Origin: Phoronis australis | Taxonomy: Eukaryota; Phoronida; Phoronidae | Length of the DNA: 64,000 nucleotides | Direction: 5' to 3' | Assembly: GCA_002633005.1 (NCBI GenBank) | Contig: NMRA01000082.1 | Coordinates: 350,576-414,575, forward strand | Shown here: positions 13,901 through 26,200 of the stretch, piece after piece | How positions within the stretch are numbered: position 1 is the first letter of the stretch | Layout: every line of letters begins with the position of its first letter | Translations under genes and position numbers: made by a program | Notes under the pieces: model-generated | Seen by the model: only the letters and a program-made list of their open reading frames with translations | Told to the model about the DNA's origin: nothing | Databases searched by the model: none

Positions 13901-16900
13901 ATCTATTTATCAGGATGCATTGTCGGATCGCATGGTTTTTAAGCATGCGCCGTTGGCTTACTTTGTTGTGTTCGTGAGTAAACAAGTGTTCTGGCCACTT
14001 TTTTGGTTAAATCTCTTTTCGTATTTAACAAAATCATACTGCTCAAAAGAGCAAGAGAAATTTCAGCAACGGAGGTTTTATTGAGATGTGGGTGTTTTTC
14101 CGGATTGCTCTACTTAGTTTTAACAATCGCTATCGTAAAGTCGAAAATGAAGGTGAAACAAGCTGGAATTGATTGTCATCTTTAATAAATTGCTTTACTT
14201 GATTTCACATAAGCGTCGACCGATGAACTTAAACCGATTTGTAAGACGCGAGTACATTTTTTCTCTGAAAGTTAAGTGTGTGTTTTCGTTACTGCGTTAT
14301 CGGAACACACCTAAGTTCATGAATATGGGGCGCACCAAAATACCCTTAAAACGAAGAAAATAAATTCACGAGTATGGAAATTTCGGGACGTTTAACATCG
14401 AGACGGGGGAACATGGAGAAGGGGGATTATAGGGGCCGAAGAATAGCGGGCAGACCCGGTGACTGTGATGTGGGTCCGGCTACAGGCAGTTGTCTGCATG
14501 AGTGTATTCATGGGTGTCCGTATGGCCACTAATCACTTGACTGACTGAGCCTTCGTAGTCTAAATACGCGCTTCTACTATAGGCAATCTGGTAGTTTGAG
14601 AAGAACGACGATGAAGAATGAGATTTGGCAAAGAAGACTAGCTACAAGGCTGGTAGCCACTGAGAATCACTCAAGTACAAATTCATCGATACAATTAGAA
14701 GTTGAGTTTTTGCTATATGTATCCCTATGCAACTTACATATACACGGTATAAAGCTGTCTGCAGGTCGCCTGGGTGCGTAACATTTCCCTTGACTATATG
14801 TATTGTAGTAACGCCAATCTCCTAGTTTTGTCTATTATATATTACTTGTGAATAGTAATGTGTTTCATTTGTCGTCATTCGTTTAATTTTGCACCACATT
14901 GCCATCAGTGTTGTAAAATTACATAATTTGAATATTTTCATTTGTATTCAATATGCTTGGATTGCCTGTGGGTGTTAGTGCGAATATGACAAGAACTCGA
15001 TCTAAAAGGAGGGAGCAGAGTGTCCGAGATAATCGGCCAATAATTTCGTTTTTGTGCTATAAGCTGGTGGAGAAAAATATCACTTGTAAACTCATGAGTA
15101 CTATCGTTGGCACAGAGAACACCTGCTTAACAATAGCTGCATACGGTACATGATCAAGTATCAGCGTTTGTAAGTTGTTACATTGGGTTTAGACATCCCA
15201 GAGTACTGACTAGCGTGCGGAAGTATCGACGAAACTAATAAAGTGAACTAAAGATGTATTTGCAAGCTCCTAACTATGCTGTTGCATAGCAGAAACTAAA
15301 CGGGCAATGCTATTGGGTATAATTTTCGTTAACCAAAGTACAGTAGGCCTAATTGTTGTATTCATTGACAAATTGTAAATGTAAAAACAAAAAAATCTGC
15401 AAGTAGGTGCCATTTGCGCTAATAACGTACCTTACGGGCTCACATAGTCTGCATCATGCAGTGTAGTCATCTGATAGTCCCCAACACCACGTCACGATAT
15501 TTACTGGACACGGTTGAGTGATTTACAGCGGAACATTTGCGACACAAAACTCGTTCGCAAAAACTTTTGGCAATTTTCAACCAACTTTATATTCACATCG
15601 TCGCTATATGTTGTGTTTCTAACTAATTTGACTGAGCAATCACAGAGATAAGAAATTGATGTGCAAGTTCGACTTTACAAAATATTTACACGAAAATAAA
15701 TTCACTTCGTGATATTGAAGAAATTTTAAATTAGCTAACAACTTACGAAACGAATTCTTGTCGCGCATGCGAGTTCTTGTTGAGATGCCCTCATTGCGTC
15801 ACAAGATCCCCAAATTTCACAGAAAATGAAAGTTTTAGGAAATAAAAAATCCGGGAAACTTCTTCATTCGGAAATACATCAAGATTTAAAAATTTTTAAG
15901 TCTAAGTGACAAAATCAATGAGAAAATTGTTTTTTAAAGTAATCTACAAGACGGATTAGAACTCACGACCTCAGCGGTATCAGTCCGCCGGTAATTTAAG
16001 CAAAGTATCTGTTGAAGACAGCGAACTGCAAGGATTGGTGATTTGTAATAATATCACAAAAACACAACGGGTTTTGTTATTTTAGAATTCTGGTCAACCC
16101 AGTAACTTCAAACATCCCCAAAATGCGTTTTTTCTGCCCTCTCACCTTATGTGCTCCGTTAACACAGCGTAACCTGCATTGCCGCCCATTTCCGAATACC
16201 GGTGGTAATGCAAACACCCACATCGTCTATACGAGTAAAGTCCAATTACAAATGAACACAAAAAAATCAAATAAAAGCGTTATCAAGTAAAACATATATT
16301 TACTGGCGAATCTAAGAAACTGTATTGGGGCACCCAGCCATAATTTCGAACTGAGGCCGGATAAATGATCACGTAAGTCTCAAAAACGGCATACCGACGG
16401 CGTTTTTTGAGGGACCATGCCCGTGGCCCCCTGAATCCGCCTGTATGGGGAACTACTAACTTCGAGTCATCCAAAATATTTGACAAAAATCATTTTTTGT
16501 AGTTTGGAATTGTTTCTAGTAGGCCTACATGACAGTTTTGGTGGCCAGAGACAGCTTCCAGAGACCCAAGTCATGGATGCCCAAATGTCCAAGGGAGAAA
16601 AACTTGTGATGTCATCCAAGAAATTGTTTTGATTTGAACAGAATTGTTTTCAGTCTTGCTCCCTCACTTTACTCACAGGCGTTTTCATTAATACAGTACC
16701 TTTTTGTCAGCGCAGTTCCTTCCTTCAGTGTTGCAATATTTTCCTCATGAATAGCAACACCAAAGTCTGTTCGTTTCTCTCAAGCTGCAGTTCATTTCAC
16801 GTGCACCACTACGTCAATTGCGACATCGACTTGTGGTCGAAATTGGTGGCGACCGGAAATGATGGGAAACCTCAAATTTATGACGACCGATAGAACTGGT

Positions 16901-19839
16901 AGCAACTGCTGGCAGAGTTGATTGTCAGAGTTCGGATCTGAGCTAACAATAACAACTTTTACCTTTTCACGGTCGTGAATTATCATCTCGCACTAAATGA
17001 CAGTGCCCAATGTTTTCATATAAAGCAAATGAACGTGTACAATTTGAGGTCTCGATGTGCAGGCACATCCGGTTTTGGCAAAAAGAAGTTGAGTCTCTAT
17101 ATATTTTATTCGGAGACAACACCTTACAAAATCTTGCATTTTGCAGGAATGCAATACCCTAGATGCCGGGCAATTCTAGCCAGCGTCACTTTTTCGGCAC
17201 ATAGGAATTTAAACGACTGCCCTTTGCGAAACAGCAGCGCACCATATGGGACTGATTTAGAACTTAGAAAATAGGGAACAGAAGAAGTAACCAATAGCAG
17301 ATACGCAACATTTTTGTAGATACTACTATGATTGAAACCACTGTATTCTTTTGGAAACAAAGTGACTTGTTGGTGTTGTCACTTGCTGTTCTGCGTAGGT
17401 CTATTGGATATAGAGAAGCATGCTCGCTCAAACTAGATTTCCGAAAAATCAACAGAAACTGAAGGAGGGATTTTTTTGATTAACATGAAAACTACACAAG
17501 AGTATATGATCAATGGGGCATCAACTATCTTTAATTTACTCCTAGGCTTCTTCACGTGTCTGCGATGATGCGTGAGCATAGAACTTCCTCCAGTTCTATT
17601 GTGTGAACAACACCCGGGGAGTGAAGAGATAAAAAACAATTGACATAAAATAAAGTATTAGCACCCCAGTTAGATGTAAAGACCTGTAAGTGATACCCAG
17701 TGCCTGTGCACATGTACTAAAGCTCATTTGTATGCGTTTAAATTTGAACAACAATTTGCTTTGTATAACGCATCATTTCCCGTTTTCTTCTCTCAGGCGC
17801 AGTGTTCTTTGCCACGCATTTTTACAGCCAACTCGTCCTTCGGGGCTAACGATAGTCAGCTTCTAGTCTGATAGAGGTCCTTTCGGTATGAAGTGTCTGA
17901 CGGTTGAGTTCACCGCCTCAGTATCCAGGTCATAATATAGTCAGTCAAACCCATTACTATCATTTGCGCTGACTAGACTACAGGCAGTTCCGTCAGATGA
18001 ATCCAATGTAATGCCTCGGAGTAGAAAAGGACGTTATGTAAAACAAAATCGGTAAGTAAGTGTTCTGGATTCCCGGCTTTCCTTTTGGATCCCGACCCAG
18101 GACCGGTTTTTTAGTGCGTTCAAATCGCATTAATTACCGGCGTTACAAACGCTACTATGTTGACGAGCAAGTTGTAACCGTTTTTCCAACTGTGGCAGTC
18201 AATCCTAAACAGTTGGTACAAAATGCGGAAGCGCTGTCATTTGTCGAGACATTTATGGTGAACGGCTCAACTACAAACTTAAAAACAGCTGACCCAATAC
18301 GATGACGTTCAACTGAGCTCTGTTGATTGCAATTAACCGGCAGGATTTCGATTATATGTTGCATACATTCAATGGGCCAGCCAATCTTCACGGAAGAAGG
18401 CCTGGGGTTTGTCCCTACTCCATGGGCGGCGCATCATAGGGTGCTGAAGGGGGGGGGGGGCTATAGCCCCCCACTCATTTTCAGTGCTGCCCCGCCCATG
18501 TACTCTCCTTTTCCGGTATCCACCAGGTTGGCTTTTGAGTTACCGATTACAGACCCTAGTTATATTTTTAATTGACTTCACATTTACACGACCTAGCTTT
18601 TGACACCGGTCTGCATGATTGTAAGCACAAAGAATCATATTATGCCCTTGCATCCCGGTATAACCTAACATTAAGGCGCGGACACTGCATGCCTGCGAGC
18701 TCATCCGCAGGGATGATTGGTCTCCTGCTCCAGTGCCGATTTCCTCAGCCGATAAAGGTTGACTAAATGCCTCGATGTTCGTGCCAGCGCACTAAGAATA
18801 TTAAAGTTTGGGTGTATCCAAGCAAAAAGTGTAGTTCAAGCCGATTTTTACCAATTAAGTTCCTTGCCAGAATCCAATCAAAGATTAGAACATTCTCCAA
18901 AAATTCCCACAGAAGGGTTTTGCAAGTCTAATTTGCATATCAGGTGAAATGGAGCTTCCCCAAAACTCACTCGTCTAACCCGCCTAATCGCCACAGTTAA
19001 CCTTCAACCCCAACCTTAGAGCGCGCCGTTACTTCTCCGATAGTAGGCACGGATCCCGATCTGGGGTCAGACAACAAATCGTGCGAACCCGTGCTGCTTG
19101 TACCAGTACCGGTAATTTCTTTTTCGTAATGCATCTTGGACACCGACATAATCTCAAAACAATAAATGAAGAGATGAAATCAATATTTGTCAAAAACTGA
19201 GTTGGCTACATCACATGCAACTAACGTTTACATGAAAGCCTTATGTGTTGGAAAAGACTGAATTTTTCGTAGAGATTCAAAATCCTGAGGTGAACCTTAT
19301 CGTCCAGGAATTTTGTCGGAATAGACACCCTTTCTGTAGGGAATTTTGTCGTACTGAAGGCACCCCTACGTCGTGAACTACTGATAAAATGTATCATCCG
19401 CAAGCCGAGCGAGGACAGTCATACTCCGGCCTACTGTCCCCGTGGCAGTACCCTCCGGGCCCAAGCACTCCTTCTGTAACCCTGACACTAATAGTTTTAT
19501 AATGATCTCTAAAATTATGGGTTTAACCATAGCAAATGCAAATTCATCCAATACTAAACTGACAATTAATTAAAGGGATTAAAAAAGTCGATCTCAGCTC
19601 AGTTCCGATCGAACTATAGTCTACTCTATCGTGCAGTGCAGACAGAAAAAGTATCTTATTTTGAATTGTAATAAAGTTGCATTTTGTGTCAAGTATGCCA
19701 TTGTAGTGTATATAATTATTAAATTGCTTGTTTAAAAAGCAACAGCCATTGAACGGATAACGCATTTCCTGCAGTAAAACTTGCAACTAAACAAGAAAAA
19801 TAACTGATCTCGGCATCGATGAGTTGACCTGTGGCGACC
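10956..19839. other. Intergenic, no gene seen
   Basis: No exon-like or motif-bearing frame was recognised. 13767-13885 is C-rich and 14395-14450 G-rich, perhaps inverted ends of a decayed element. 18423-18500 is GC-rich and palindromic (GGGGCTATAGCCCC at its core). 16326-16441 may be a deleted member of the CAGTGGCGGAT family between TGTAT repeats. Confidence 0.6.
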
Positions 19840-19982
19840 TGACCTGTAGGTCATTGAAAGTCACGTGACCGACGCGCTCTCACCGGCAGCAGCCATATTG
19901 TACTCCGTGCACTGCTTCTGTGTTTGGTGTTCGTTCGTTTTGATTTTCCTCTGTACTCTTCAGCCCGTCTGAGTCTGCAACA
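19840..19982 (+). promoter_or_regulatory. Lamin promoter / 5' UTR region with palindromic motifs
   Basis: Just upstream of the lamin ATG are three short motifs: TGACCTGTAGGTCA (19840-19853, an everted pair of nuclear-receptor half sites spaced by 2), GTCACGTGAC (19860-19869, E-box palindrome) and GCAGCCATATT (19889-19899, matching the YY1-type GCnGCCATnTT pattern often found at animal transcription starts). No TATA box is evident. The start site probably lies near 19,880-19,910, with a 5' UTR of about 80-100 nt. Motif matches are seen; function is inference. Confidence 0.4.
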
Positions 19983-20213
19983 ATGTCCACAAGATCGGTG
20001 AAGAAAACAGTGTCGACAACGACGGTACAGTCGTCTTCGTCGTCGAGTAGTTCTCAGGAAAAATCGTCCCCGGGTAGGATGCGTCCTCCGTCGCCGGCGA
20101 GAATTTCCCGCCTGCAGGAGAAGGAACAAATGGTTGAACTGAACAATCGGCTGGCGAACTACATCGAGTACATTCGCAGTCTTGAGGCGGATAACAGTAA
20201 ATTGCAACTGCAG
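19983..20213 (+). CDS. Lamin exon 1: head and start of coil 1A
   Basis: Codons 1-77, ending in phase 0 at CAG|gtaatt. The start ATG has A at -3 and is the first ATG of the frame after a plausible 5' UTR. It encodes a basic, Ser/Thr-rich head with an eight-serine run (17-24), the mitotic phosphorylation-type motif PPSPARISR, and the highly conserved rod start. The exon stops just inside the rod (after KLQLQ), splitting coil 1A from the following exon. Confidence 0.95.
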
Positions 20214-23200
20214 GTAATTTTAAGGAATTTATGTGGGCGATTACTTTCTGCATCATTAATGATCATTAAATGTCTTGACGGCCGGGCACTCGCCGGCGCT
20301 CAACTTGTTTTGCTTTGTTCATTGACATTGTTCATCGACTTGCCAATCACAAATCGGCTGTTTACTTTTATTATTTTGGTTTCGGGACCAAGGCCAGCAA
20401 GGAGGTAGTCTGAACTAGACAGAAGGGAAGAATTTGATATTTATCAATGGCTCAAAAAGTGTTAGAAGAATGTGCAACAAAGTCTGGGCCTGGGATAACT
20501 TTGTCATTGATTTGTACACTTGGAACAAGACAATCACTGAATAATGGACCCATTCATTGCTCAGTGGATGCCAGGAAATAGTACTAGTTTCTTGCTCCAG
20601 TCTAGGTGTCTGATACTGATTCCATATTCGACCATTGCCAGCACATGGTGTCTGCGGACTCCTTCAATCTTGGTCTGGACCCTGTGACCACGAAACATTT
20701 CTCGAGTCTCAAAAATTGAAGAGTCGCATGCCCGACTTGTCACTTAACTTTTACAATTTCGCCCGTTACGATTGGTCAGTTTTCATGTCTTATCTTTGGC
20801 AGATTTTGGTGTTAACGGGCCCGCTGGATTCTGATCCCGAGTAATAAAAGCGCCGGATAGATTGGGATTAGTCGGATGTAATGGACCCTGGTTTAGAGAA
20901 CCAGGCATTCACTGAATAACGGTTCTGTTATTTAGTGGACGAAACTTGTTCTCTATCTGAATAGTGCCGGTATGTTTAAGCTGCCGTTTATAGCCAAGTT
21001 TTCCCTTGAGTTAACTGAAGTAATTTGATCTGCTTTTCACAAAAACTGCCTCTGTGTCAGTACACTGGGTGATTTGCTCACAGTTATGTAATGGTAGCTG
21101 ATATTGGAGATCAGTGATTTAATCTAATAATGATGGTCCTTGTTGCAAGCAACCCTGTTGATCAAGTAAACAGTATATTTGCTCTTAAGTTCCCTTGAGA
21201 TAATCGAAATGCTTGATCACAAGTTTATAGTTACATTGGGTCTTATCAATCTGGCTGTGGGATTTATTATTTTCAAATTCTAAATTTATGTTCGGTTTTA
21301 ATCTTTGAGAGTCTAATTTACTAGATTTCTTGAACTTGGATGGATTCATCTGGACTGTGTTTATTTTGTTTTTGTGTATAGTGAATACACAACAGAGTCA
21401 GGTTTTTACGTTGAGATATAAATGGAAAGAAATACAACTATTACCTACAATGTCTGATTTCACAAGTACCAGGTCGCCTGATGTGACCTCATATTGTTAG
21501 TGGCTACTTGAGCAGGAGGCCGTTCAACGTGTCGTTATCAATTCTTTGTCACCCAACTCGCCAAATGTAAGTTTGAGTGTTTCGGCAGTTTCGATGTGGA
21601 CAATTTTGAATTTTAGTCACATATATTTACTCTCGTCGTGAAAAATGGACCATGATGTTTTTAGATCAACAAAATGCTGGTATTTTACATTGGGTTCAGA
21701 CAGAACCCGGGAAAACCTGATTTAGGATTGATGTCGAACTAGGAATTGTTGAAATGATGTGTTGAAAACTACAAGATATTTGTGAATTTTTTCTTTGCAT
21801 TTTGATATTTGTTGGGATCATCTCCTGCCAATAACATATGAACTACAATATTTGAAATGGGGCTACCCTCATTGTAAATATTACATTAATAAATTAATAA
21901 ATAAATGAATTATGGTTTCCACTGTCAGAACTGTTAACAATAATTTTCCAAGAAACTGGCATTATTTACAAAACAAAATTTTGTTCCAAAATGTCAATTT
22001 CAACTTTTATACAACTCGTAGCACTACTGTCAGTTAGGATTGGGATTCATGGTCATTCATTGATTCCTCAGCATTTGCCTTAAAAATATGGAGAAATTTA
22101 GCATCCATTCCATTTTTTTGGTCTAGCCTACTTTTTGTCTACTGTTTTTATCCTTATTGTAAAGGTATGATAGAGTCTACCTCTCCATAGAGCTTAGCGG
22201 AAATGAACTTCATATTCTTGTTGTGTGCTGTACAAAGGCTAGAAGTTTTTAATTTTGGCTCGTGAGTCAAGTGTTTAACTTTTGTGCTTAAAACATTCTT
22301 AAACCATTTATCTATTAAAAGTTAGCATCGTGTCATGCCTTTTTGTATGCAGTCTTGCCATTGGCTGGGCTTGATTTAGTGACCTGCAGCTCATCAATAC
22401 AACCTCATATTTTGTGTGGCGACCTGTGACTTTCGCGACTTCCAACCAAGCCAGGAGAGGTCTGCTTTTTCCTTTAATAAAATCTGAAGAGGAAATCCGT
22501 CGTCAGCTTGCACACAATCCATTAACTAACAAACCTGGCAGACATTTGCGTCTTGGCATAAAGAAACTGCAAACATTTGCGCTTTAGTATAGGTCTTATT
22601 TGTGATGGCCAACACTTTCGCACTGCTGCGTGTCGTGCGAGAAGGGGAGGGTTTCTGGTTTCGGTGAGCTAATTTCTCATGTGGTGACCTGAGAATTTTG
22701 CCATGTCGTATTTGGCAAACTGTCATTGTGCTCTAAGTGTTTAGCCTCAAGTAACAGTCTGGTGCTGAAGGTAGCTGTTACTTTACCTGACTTTGTTGAC
22801 ACTATTCAATGTGTTTCAATATGCATTCAACTCTATACTTTCCCCTTGGGCCCAGTCAAAAGCTTACTTCACTGGTCTATTGTGATATGCCTGGCATTGG
22901 TTGGGATCTATCATTATCAAGATTGTATGCCAGGATCCTTGAAGAACAAATTTCTAATGCCCCAATGACGTACCTTTGTTCATCATTATGTAAGTCCCTC
23001 AAGCTTTTGTCTATTGGTACCACATTGTACAAACCATTCAAACTGACCTTGACATTCCCATGAATATCATGTCACCCTTGCCCATACACATACTACCAAG
23101 CGTTAGTGTTCCCATCAGCTTCGAAGTTATAGTTCAGTAAAGTTATTGTACGGTAAGGCAGCGCTAATATGACCATTGGTCATATGCCTTGCTGTGACAA

Positions 23201-26200
23201 CTGACATGGTGACAACCGTCTCATGTAAACACGACTTTAGTGAGAGATCCCACCATGATGACTTGTATTATCTTTTATTAAGTTGACAGGTGTGCATTCT
23301 CTTCCAATGTAGTTGTCCTGGTCATTGTTGAGACAACTTGCTGGTTTATTCAAAACAGTGGTTGTTTTTTCTCACCTCCACACTTACTATTGTATTGGTG
23401 GTTATTTTCCTTTCAGCTCATTTTGCAGTTGTCTAAATGCTGGAATACTTATTTTGATAGCCTAAAGATGTTTTGAAGACTTCCACTAACAATAGTTGAT
23501 TTGTACACTCAGCTGCAAAAAAAATCTTCTCATGGCAATTTTTATTGGCTTGAGTGAAACGCATAACTCAAGGTGATCTTGTACTGCTATTTGGTCTTAA
23601 CTATTGAATGTTGTGAAAACAAGTCTCCAGTATGCCAAGAAAGACCCAGGTTTGTTCTAAACATTAAAGCCTGTGCTTGTTAAATTGGGTTTATTTTGTT
23701 TCTTTTTGATGTGTTAAGTGTTAAACACATCATCAGCCATTAGCTTTTAACTTTTGATTCAGCTCATTTTTTGTGATAACATTGGTTTCAAACTGTCCCG
23801 TACTGAATTGTCGCCAGTGTGCATGTTTGAAAACTTGCTGTGGGATCAGACCTAATGCAAACGTTTGTAGTGTGGAGAAGGTATAAGTTGTCCATACTTT
23901 CTAAATTCCGGATACCTATTTACTGTTAGTTCAAAAAGCACAGTTGGTCCATGTCTTCACCCAGACTCATTTTGGGACTTGTGGCGCTTATCAGCTAAAA
24001 AACCCATCCATGAATTTCAGTCCAGGTCTGGTGTTTATGGAAAAGCTGCACAAAGTGACATTAAAAGTTTGTAATGTTGTGATTTGCCAAGGGATATGTA
24101 TGAATAAAAAACGAATCCCGCATCATTTGTGCAAAAGTAAATTACTAAAAGGTCACACTACCAACTCTATTTTCAAAAATGGAACCAACTTAACGTTTTT
24201 TGGCATTTCCAGTAAATTGTTTTTAAGGTAAATAGTCAATTACCATGTATTGGCTAATAATACTGCACTTTAAGAACCAGTTTTCTCCCCTGAAAAACTG
24301 GCATCAAACAGGTTCTCAAAATCCCGGGACTTCTGTGATTATGGTATTCTACTGCTTTATAGTATTTGTGAGTAACCCTGTGCTAGATTGCTAAATGTTT
24401 GAGTGCACATGACCTATTTTTGCCCCTTAAAAGTTCTGAAAAATACCTGTTGCTTTGCTGTGCGTGGGTGTAGGTATTTCTATTGTCAACAAGGGTGAGG
24501 CTTGACTGATTGTAGGGTCAAGAGCTAAAAAAATCTACTTAGACATGAATGAAGAGTAAGAGATGTATTCATATAATCTGACCTAAAGTGTACTAGTAGG
24601 CAATGTCTTATGGGTTCACTGTTAGCAGGCTGCTATAGGTACAGCTGGTCTAAATGTGGACCTTTAAGTGCAATGGTCCTGTGTAGAGACCCCTGTTTTC
24701 CGTTTCCAAAGATAGAGAAACTTGTCTTAGCCAACAACATTCCATTTCATAAATTGTCAAATTGCGTTTTGTTGTTTCAAATAAATGACATCTGGAAATT
24801 GTACTTTCTCCGCTCAATAGTTGTGACACGTCTTAGTTTTTCCGAAAACTTGCTACAAGTCATGTTAATACTTTCTGAATAAAGGAAAAAGAACAGCGCC
24901 ACCTTCAGGAAAAACGAACAGCTTCTTGATCATGTCTGCTGTAAAACGATCATCTATCGATTTATGGCCAGGACATGTTGTATTTTAATGGATTGTGTTA
25001 TTAATTTTCAATATGTAATAACTAATCTATTACTGCAATATGTAAATTCCATTGAAAATGACTTAATTACCTGAAAGAAGTCAAGATTCCATGAATTCCA
25101 TTAATGTGGAAACCTGTTTCTTTTACGAGTTATGAACTTTAAATCCTGAGACTACCTTAGACATTGAACTCTCAATCATGACTGGAATTGGGCCCAACTA
25201 GGGACTCATTGGGTTTCATTACTCTTTGCATGAGACTTGCTCCAGATGCATAAAAACTGGGTGTGATGGCTCAAGTGACCTACTTACTCCAGGTCAAATT
25301 GACCCACGGAAGAATTCAGTCTTTCTCTTGTGGCTGTGACTTTAACAACTTAAATTCAACTGGTCGCATATATGGTTTTTAACTGTTATCTCACTGTTGT
25401 TAGAAAATTGTCTGGCATATGCATGCATCGTATAATGTATTTTATGATCCTTTACATGGAAACTAACGAATTTTTTGTGTTTCACTTTCCTTTGATAGAA
25501 TATGTGAGCGTGCATAATTAGGGGGAGGGGGGGGTCATGCCCCTTTGATAAAATGTCATATATAGTAAGTGCAACAGTGAGTCGTCTGTCTGCCCCCTAT
25601 CAAAGTCTTGTGTCCACCCTTCCACAAACATAGTTCTGCTGTTATCTGTCTGTGTCGTGTTTGAAGGGCTGTGTACTGTTCTCTGTCCAGGTGAGACAAT
25701 ATGAGGAAACGACGACACGTGAGGTTACTAACATCAAGGATCTGTACGAGAAGGAAATGGCTGACCTGCGTAAACTCGTGGATGACTTGGCGAAGGAGAA
25801 GGCCAAGCTACAGATTGATGTGGGGAAATACAAGTCAGAGTCTGAGGATTGGATGATCAAGTGAGTAAGGGGTGGAGTTTTGTGTGAAAGGGAGGAGTTG
25901 GGGGTGATTGACATTGCAAGTATGATTTTGGAAGGGAAAGTGAGTTGAGGGCGGGGTTTTGTAAGAGGGAGGAGCTGGTGTTGAGTGATGTGGAGAATTT
26001 GAGGCTGAGGATTGGATGGTGAAATTGAAGTGGGATGTTGATGGAAATGGGTGACAACAAGTATGAAACTGGTGAGAGGGAGAAGATTGGTTAATGGGCA
26101 GGGATGCTTTCTGCTCATAATAGTTTTCTGAGACGAGAATTGGATAGAATATGCCCTCATTTTGAGAACCAGCTTCTTGCTCATTGTTCAGCGGATACAC

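Noticed and set aside
15955-16010. tRNA-like B-box on the - strand
   Set aside because: The B-box match is weak and the A-box is unclear; stems do not pair.
16975-17274. 99-residue + strand frame
   Set aside because: No family resemblance and no supporting signals.
19851-20207. 118-residue Arg-rich frame on the - strand
   Set aside because: Antisense shadow of lamin exon 1; the sense frame is clearly conserved lamin.
25642-26184. 180-residue open frame on the - strand
   Set aside because: It is the low-complexity reverse reading (Pro/Ser/Leu/Thr) of purine-rich lamin intron 2 and overlaps lamin exon 2 antisense; no motif, no splice logic.
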